Source: Aliiroseovarius lamellibrachiae
GTDB taxonomy: Bacteria > Pseudomonadota > Alphaproteobacteria > Rhodobacterales > Rhodobacteraceae
Length of the DNA stretch: 64,000 bases
Assembly: GCF_018599245.1 (NCBI RefSeq)
Contig: NZ_JAHEVJ010000001.1
Coordinates: 558,001-622,000 of the forward strand
Reading direction: 5' to 3'
Shown here: positions 60,945-64,000 of the stretch, piece by piece
Layout of the letters: each line of letters begins with the position of its first letter
Position numbering within the stretch: the first letter of the stretch is position 1
Notes under the pieces: generated by a model
Told to the model about the DNA's origin: nothing
Seen by the model: the letters and a program-made list of their open reading frames with translations, nothing else
The model's database searches: none
Translations under genes and position numbers: made by a program

Positions 60945-61315
60945 GCGGCCCTCGTGATTTGGGCCAACACATCAGTGGCGGCGTTCCGTTCTGTTGCGTC
61001 TTGTGAGTGTTCTAGGATGGTGTTGCAGGCGGTGAAGATCGCGAAGTTTGATTTCCCGTCACCCAAGAGAGTTGCGCGCGCTTTGCGCAGCTGGTCGTTC
61101 GCCTGATTGCGGAAGCTTTGTTCCAAGGCATGATCTTGCGCTTGGCGATGGGCCAGCAACTCACGGCACATTTCTGGAAGGGCTGTGGCCAGCAGGGCGC
61201 GTGTCTCGGTGTTAAATTCACCGCGTGTCGCGTCATAGTTTGGGTTTGCCAGTTCTGTCAGCAGGTCGTTGCTGATCAACGGCTTTGGTTCGATTGCGCT
61301 CATGTCTGCCTCCAT
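60941..61315 (-). CDS. Hypothetical phage protein (124 aa), first gene of leftward operon
   Basis: A 124-aa mostly helical protein (LISNDLLTELANPNYDATRGEF..., RAQARKARATLLGD-type helices). First gene after the operator-bearing promoter. No family recognised. GGAGG precedes the in-frame ATG at 61303, so this inner start (MSAIEPK, 120 aa) is a fair alternative to 61315. Confidence 0.65.
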   Translation of the reverse strand: MEADMSAIEPKPLISNDLLTELANPNYDATRGEFNTETRALLATALPEMCRELLAHRQAQDHALEQSFRNQANDQLRKARATLLGDGKSNFAIFTACNTILEHSQDATERNAATDVLAQITRAA

Positions 61316-61426
61316 CGGTTTGATGAAGGCACATTATCCAAAAAAAATGGACTTGCAAGAAATAAATCCAAAAAATATGGATTACTGGTGGTTGCTCTTA
61401 AATGCGACCCCTTTGTTTTTAGTGTG
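61316..61426 (-). promoter_or_regulatory. Leftward early promoter with two repressor-type operators
   Basis: Two copies of the palindrome TCCA-N7-TGGA lie at 61337-61351 and 61367-61381, centres 30 bp apart (about three helical turns). A possible -10 element, GATAAT on the minus strand, overlaps the first copy (61333-61338). This is where the promoter of the thirteen-gene leftward operon must be. Confidence 0.75.
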
Positions 61427-61714
61427 TCACATCAGCAGAAGTGGGGTGAGTTGACCAATGATGCATCCGAGTAGGGCGTTGCCCGATTGCTTTGGTGGAA
61501 TTTTCATGGCGCCGGCAAGGACAGCAATGGCGACTGCCCCAGCTATGATCGCAAGCAGTAAGTTTTGCGCTACGGCGCTTGCACCGATGCTGGCGAAAAT
61601 GAAGGCCACCGCTAAAACGGCTCCTTTCCAAGGCTCTCCGCCTGCAATGCGAATGCCAATTGCAGCCAAAATGATTGTGCTCAACATGGCCGTTATTATC
61701 AGACTTCCTGTCAT
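61427..61714 (-). CDS. Small polytopic membrane protein
   Basis: A 95-aa protein with three hydrophobic segments (about residues 2-22, 30-48, 50-70) and a hydrophobic C-terminus. AGGAGAG precedes the ATG at 61714. Located upstream of the operator-bearing promoter, so probably transcribed separately. May be a superinfection or envelope protein; nothing indicates its role. Confidence 0.6.
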   Translation of the reverse strand: MTGSLIITAMLSTIILAAIGIRIAGGEPWKGAVLAVAFIFASIGASAVAQNLLLAIIAGAVAIAVLAGAMKIPPKQSGNALLGCIIGQLTPLLLM

Positions 61715-61973
61715 TGTCGCTCTCCTGGGGGCTACCGTTCGCGCGATCATAGGTAGGTGTCAAATGCTTGGGTATCTATTTTTGGTTGTGTCAAGAGTGA
61801 TGTGGTTCATGATTGACGCAAAAGTTGCGCTTTTCAGGGGCATTGGTCGAAGTGCTTGGGGGTATTTATATTTTTACCACCTGCGCACTCCATTATTTTT
61901 ACCTACGGAGGGCAAATGCGAATGCCGTTAATCTACCGATTGGCTCGAGTTGCTAAATTACTGGGAATGGATC

Positions 61974-62309
61974 TTAATCTTGTGTTTGATCCCATTCACT
62001 ATTTGCGCGGTCTAGTGCTTCGAAGAGGCTCTGCTGAACGTCAGCAGGGAGCTGAGAGAAATCCCCGTTAATTACAAAATTAAAGTCAATTCTGTGCGCG
62101 CGGTACAGATATTTCATAACGTCTCTATTTGGAAACTGAAGTCCCTTTTCGATGTTATTGTAAGAGGTTTTTGATATTCCGCAGGCGCGTGCGAAATCTT
62201 GCTGCTTTTCAAAGCCGCTCGTGTACCGTGCCGCCTTTACTCGAATGGCGCTTGCTTTCACGCCCATGTCGCCACGGTGTGCGAGGCTTTCTTTTTGCTC
62301 AATATCCAT
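61974..62309 (-). CDS. XRE-family repressor (CI/C2-like)
   Basis: A 111-aa protein with a helix-turn-helix (about residues 22-75: RYTSGFEKQQDFARACGISKTSYNNIEKGLQFPNRDVMKYLYRAHRI) followed by a short C-terminal region without the LexA-type cleavage domain. It is divergent from the Cro-like gene at 62398 and is probably the immunity repressor acting at the TCCA-N7-TGGA palindromes. Small single-domain repressors are found in many prophages; induction would need a separate antirepressor. Confidence 0.85.
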   Translation of the reverse strand: MDIEQKESLAHRGDMGVKASAIRVKAARYTSGFEKQQDFARACGISKTSYNNIEKGLQFPNRDVMKYLYRAHRIDFNFVINGDFSQLPADVQQSLFEALDRANSEWDQTQD

Positions 62310-62397
62310 GGCTTATTTTTACGCCTTGTCCAAAAAAAATGAACTGATCTTGAGATGGATATGGACAGTCCACAAATTATGGATTAATGCGTTATGC
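62310..62397. promoter_or_regulatory. Repressor/Cro divergent control region with two operators
   Basis: TCCA-N7-TGAA (62329-62343, one mismatch) and TCCA-N7-TGGA (62369-62383) lie 40 bp apart, centre to centre. A further half-site pair TGGA-CAG-TCCA is at 62362-62372. These match the palindromes ahead of the leftward operon. Confidence 0.7.
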
Positions 62398-62634
62398 ATG
62401 ACAAATGCATCCGAAATCTGTGACAGACTTGGCCGAAAGATCATGGCGGACAGCCTTGGCGTTGGAGTGACAACTATTAGCAATGCTGCTGTATCGGGTG
62501 TTTTCCCATCTAAGTGGTACGTTGTTGTGAAGGGGTTGTGTCGTGAACAAGGTGTCGACTGCCCTGATGGCCTTTTTAACTTCATTAAGCAATCTGCGAA
62601 CGTGGATGGGCCTTTGCAGGAGGGTGTTCGATGA
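62398..62634 (+). CDS. Cro-like regulator
   Basis: A 78-aa protein with a predicted HTH (about residues 4-50: EICDRLGRKIMADSLGVGVTTISNAAVSGVFPSKWYVVV) of the Cro/YdaS type. It is divergent from the XRE repressor and transcribed rightwards, the usual cro position. No clear ribosome site; start assigned by position. Confidence 0.7.
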   Translation: MTNASEICDRLGRKIMADSLGVGVTTISNAAVSGVFPSKWYVVVKGLCREQGVDCPDGLFNFIKQSANVDGPLQEGVR

Positions 62635-62712
62635 TGGGCTGCTTGATGCTGTTTTTTTCATACTCCCAATCTGCACTTCAACTACACGCGTGCACAGGAA
62701 ACGAGGTTTCCC

Positions 62713-63195
62713 ATGCCTGATTTTCGCAAGATTGTTCGCGCCAATATGAAATCGCTGGTCGATTGGTTTGGTTGCTATGACGCGGTGGCGGAAACATTCA
62801 ACGCCCGATGGGGTGGGGGGGCCAGCAAGGGCACGGTCAGCAAGAAGGTCACGGGAAATCTGGACTGGACGGTTGCTGATGTGATTGCCCTTGAGGATGC
62901 ATCTGGTCGTTATCCTGTGACACGTATGCTGGCGCGTCGGCTGGAAAGCCGCCCTGCGCAGGTTGGTGGTAGTTTGCTGCAAGATGGGTCCAACATCGCC
63001 CGCGAAAGTGGCGAGGCGATTTCAGCCATTTTGGCGGCAGAGCAATCCAGCTGCGCAGATGAAAAAGCGCAAGCTATCAAAGAAATTGATGAGGCTATGT
63101 ATGCCATGCGCCAAGCGCGGGCGCGGCTTGAGGGTTCTTCTTGTCTAAAACATGCGGTGCCTGTTGAACCGGTCGAACGAGGGAGTGCGGAATGA
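62713..63195 (+). CDS. Phage regulatory protein, CII/GcrA-like (tentative)
   Basis: A 160-aa protein with a KIVRANMKSLVDWFGCYDAVAETFNARWGGG N-terminus resembling HTH-containing phage regulatory proteins, VSKKVTGNLDWTVADVIALEDASGRYPVTRML in the middle and a helical C-terminus. In Rhodobacteraceae prophages such proteins follow cro. Annotated as regulatory by position and predicted HTH only. AACGAGG lies upstream. Confidence 0.55.
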   Translation: MPDFRKIVRANMKSLVDWFGCYDAVAETFNARWGGGASKGTVSKKVTGNLDWTVADVIALEDASGRYPVTRMLARRLESRPAQVGGSLLQDGSNIARESGEAISAILAAEQSSCADEKAQAIKEIDEAMYAMRQARARLEGSSCLKHAVPVEPVERGSAE

Positions 63196-63401
63196 GTTTG
63201 CGTTTCTTTTGTAAGTTTTCGATTATGCAGCGTTGCTTGCAGCAAAATTCCAAACACGCGAACGGGGCCAAAAGTGAGCCTCAGAGCCATACCGTAAGGG
63301 GCGTGGTCGTTCGCATTGTGTGCCCCTTTACCTCCCTGTTGGGGGCGGGGCGTGGGTCTCATGGATCTGCGCCCCGTCTTTTGATTGGGGGTGTCGCATG
63401 A
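63192..63401 (+). CDS. Possible small phage ORF (69 aa)
   Basis: A 69-aa frame overlapping its neighbours by four bases at both ends (ATGA), which supports translation, but composition and lack of any recognisable feature keep confidence low. A shorter GTG start exists near 63273. Confidence 0.3.
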   Translation: MSLRFFCKFSIMQRCLQQNSKHANGAKSEPQSHTVRGVVVRIVCPFTSLLGAGRGSHGSAPRLLIGGVA

Positions 63402-63625
63402 CTGATAGCATTACGGCGTCAGCCCAACGCGGACTTTGTGCGTGGCAAGGGACATTCACCGAAGCCAAGCGCCAAGATTATATCGATGCTCTCAAAGCGG
63501 TGCGTGCTGGTTTATCTTCGGTGGTTTCATGCCCGGTGGTGTGTGCGTTTTTGCAGGACGTTTTGCATGCCGAGTTGCAAGGCGCGCCGCATATCATCGT
63601 TTTTGATGTGGGGGGCAAGTCGTGA
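63398..63625 (+). CDS. Small phage protein (75 aa)
   Basis: A 75-aa protein, MTDSITASAQRGLCAWQGTF and onward, with no recognised family. It overlaps the preceding frame and the GTG of the next gene by four bases (GTGA), so it is probably real and part of the rightward operon. Confidence 0.5.
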   Translation: MTDSITASAQRGLCAWQGTFTEAKRQDYIDALKAVRAGLSSVVSCPVVCAFLQDVLHAELQGAPHIIVFDVGGKS

Positions 63626-64000
63626 CTTCTGTCTCTCAAATGGGTTTAGATGGTCTTGATGATCGGCTGTTTGCCTTGTGGGCAACCGGCTTTACGCGTC
63701 GCTGGCATATGAACCCTGCCATGTCCTGTTTTGATGATTATGTGTGCAGCCATCAGGGGCGCTGTGCGCAGCTGGTGATTTCGCTTTTTCCTGACCACTC
63801 AATTGAGTTGTTGCGTGCTGCGATCACCCATGATGCTGGTGAAAGCCGTGTTGGTGATTTGGCGCGCCCGTTCAAAGAATGCGGCGGTGATCTTGTGGTG
63901 CTTCATGCCGCGTTGGAGGCGAAAGTTCTACGCGCCATGGGCTTTGCTGAAGGCCTCTCACCCCAAGACGCGCATCGCTTGCATCTGGTTGATTGTTTGG
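63622..64000 (+). CDS. HD-domain hydrolase, N-terminal part (cut by window edge)
   Basis: 126 codons of an HD-domain protein resembling YfbR/YGK1-type 5'-nucleotidases. Metal ligands visible: His of TRRWHMNP, His of SHQGRCAQLV, and the HD pair in AITHDAGESRVGDL. Phage HD hydrolases of this kind act on deoxynucleotides. It starts with GTG overlapping the previous stop and continues beyond the window. Confidence 0.75.
   Translation, partial: MTSVSQMGLDGLDDRLFALWATGFTRRWHMNPAMSCFDDYVCSHQGRCAQLVISLFPDHSIELLRAAITHDAGESRVGDLARPFKECGGDLVVLHAALEAKVLRAMGFAEGLSPQDAHRLHLVDCL

Larger units (their letters stand above)
54686..64000. mobile_element. Prophage-like integrative element (right end outside window)
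   Basis: Everything from tRNA-Thr to the window end belongs to one element: integrase next to the tRNA, a long leftward run of overlapping small genes with DNA-processing enzymes, an XRE repressor with divergent Cro-like gene, repeated operators, and rightward regulatory genes. No capsid, portal, terminase or tail genes are seen in these 9.3 kb; they may lie further right. The element may be a temperate phage or a phage-derived island. Confidence 0.85.

Noticed and set aside
61916-62071. 51-aa plus-strand frame with GGAGG five bases before its ATG
   Set aside because: It runs antisense over the 3' end of the XRE repressor gene and the product is basic and featureless; a ribosome-site match alone is too little.
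62631-62720. 29-aa frame overlapping the Cro-like stop and the start of the next gene
   Set aside because: Very short, no recognisable features; overlaps may be chance.
54686-64000. CRISPR array or toxin-antitoxin pair in the element
   Set aside because: No regularly spaced repeats with spacers; the small genes do not resemble known toxin-antitoxin families, although the NYN protein is RNase-like.

Overview
The window is a stretch of alphaproteobacterial chromosome, most likely from a marine Rhodobacteraceae (Roseobacter-group) species. The evidence is gene content and order: accB-accC-aat-DUF2155-mlaD-NDUFA12 beside clpP-clpX, a putA without DNA-binding domain divergent from an Lrp-type putR, a GapR (DUF2312) homologue, a ScfR-type regulator next to acs and a liv-type transporter, and an orphan FliM/FliN-like SPOA protein. 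Species cannot be named from the sequence alone.

Layout. 1-6.1 kb: start of a probable valS, pgm, an Lrp regulator divergent from a fold-III ornithine decarboxylase, a thioesterase, and metF divergent from a MetR-like LysR regulator. 6.2-13.2 kb: inositol monophosphatase, a tiny pilin-like protein, a frameshifted Gfa gene, rhomboid protease, putA/putR and a TPR protein. 13.3-17.8 kb: tRNA-Leu(UAA) and a MacB-type ABC efflux set (ATPase, FtsX permease, HlyD adaptor). 18-24.3 kb: a creatinase followed by a four-gene polyamine-type ABC importer, a probable creatine (or guanidino compound) uptake and breakdown unit with conspicuous inverted repeats in its spacers. 24.4-30.5 kb: clpP, clpX, the complex I accessory subunit, mlaD, DUF2155, aat, accC, accB. 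30.6-34.7 kb: hypothetical, RutR-like and PAS-LuxR regulators, a tiny coupled ORF and an acyl-CoA ligase, and a small lipoprotein.

34.8-48.5 kb forms one physiological block: acs, livF, livG, livM, livH and a Tat-exported binding protein on the minus strand; then, divergently, a ScfR-family regulator, a single-domain receiver, a small membrane protein and a sodium/solute-symporter histidine kinase of the CbrA/CrbS type, with a SPOA-domain protein behind it. By analogy with the CrbS-acs system this looks like sensing, uptake and activation of a short-chain carboxylate. 48.6-54.6 kb carries a DksA-like protein, a FadJ-type beta-oxidation enzyme, GapR, an unrecognised 291-aa protein and an Fbp-type iron permease.

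From tRNA-Thr(UGU) at 54.6 kb to the window end lies an integrated prophage-like element; its far end is outside the window. A tyrosine integrase abuts the tRNA and is the last gene of a leftward polycistron of thirteen tightly overlapping genes (54.8-61.3 kb) encoding a SNF2 helicase, a PD-(D/E)XK nuclease, a C5-methyltransferase-like protein, an NYN RNase-like protein, a DUF4326 protein and several small unknowns. An XRE repressor and a divergent Cro-like gene sit at 62-62.6 kb. Four copies of a 15-bp palindrome, TCCA-N7-TGGA (one with a mismatch), occur only where operators are expected: two ahead of the leftward polycistron and two between repressor and Cro. Rightward genes then run off the end with a truncated HD-domain hydrolase.
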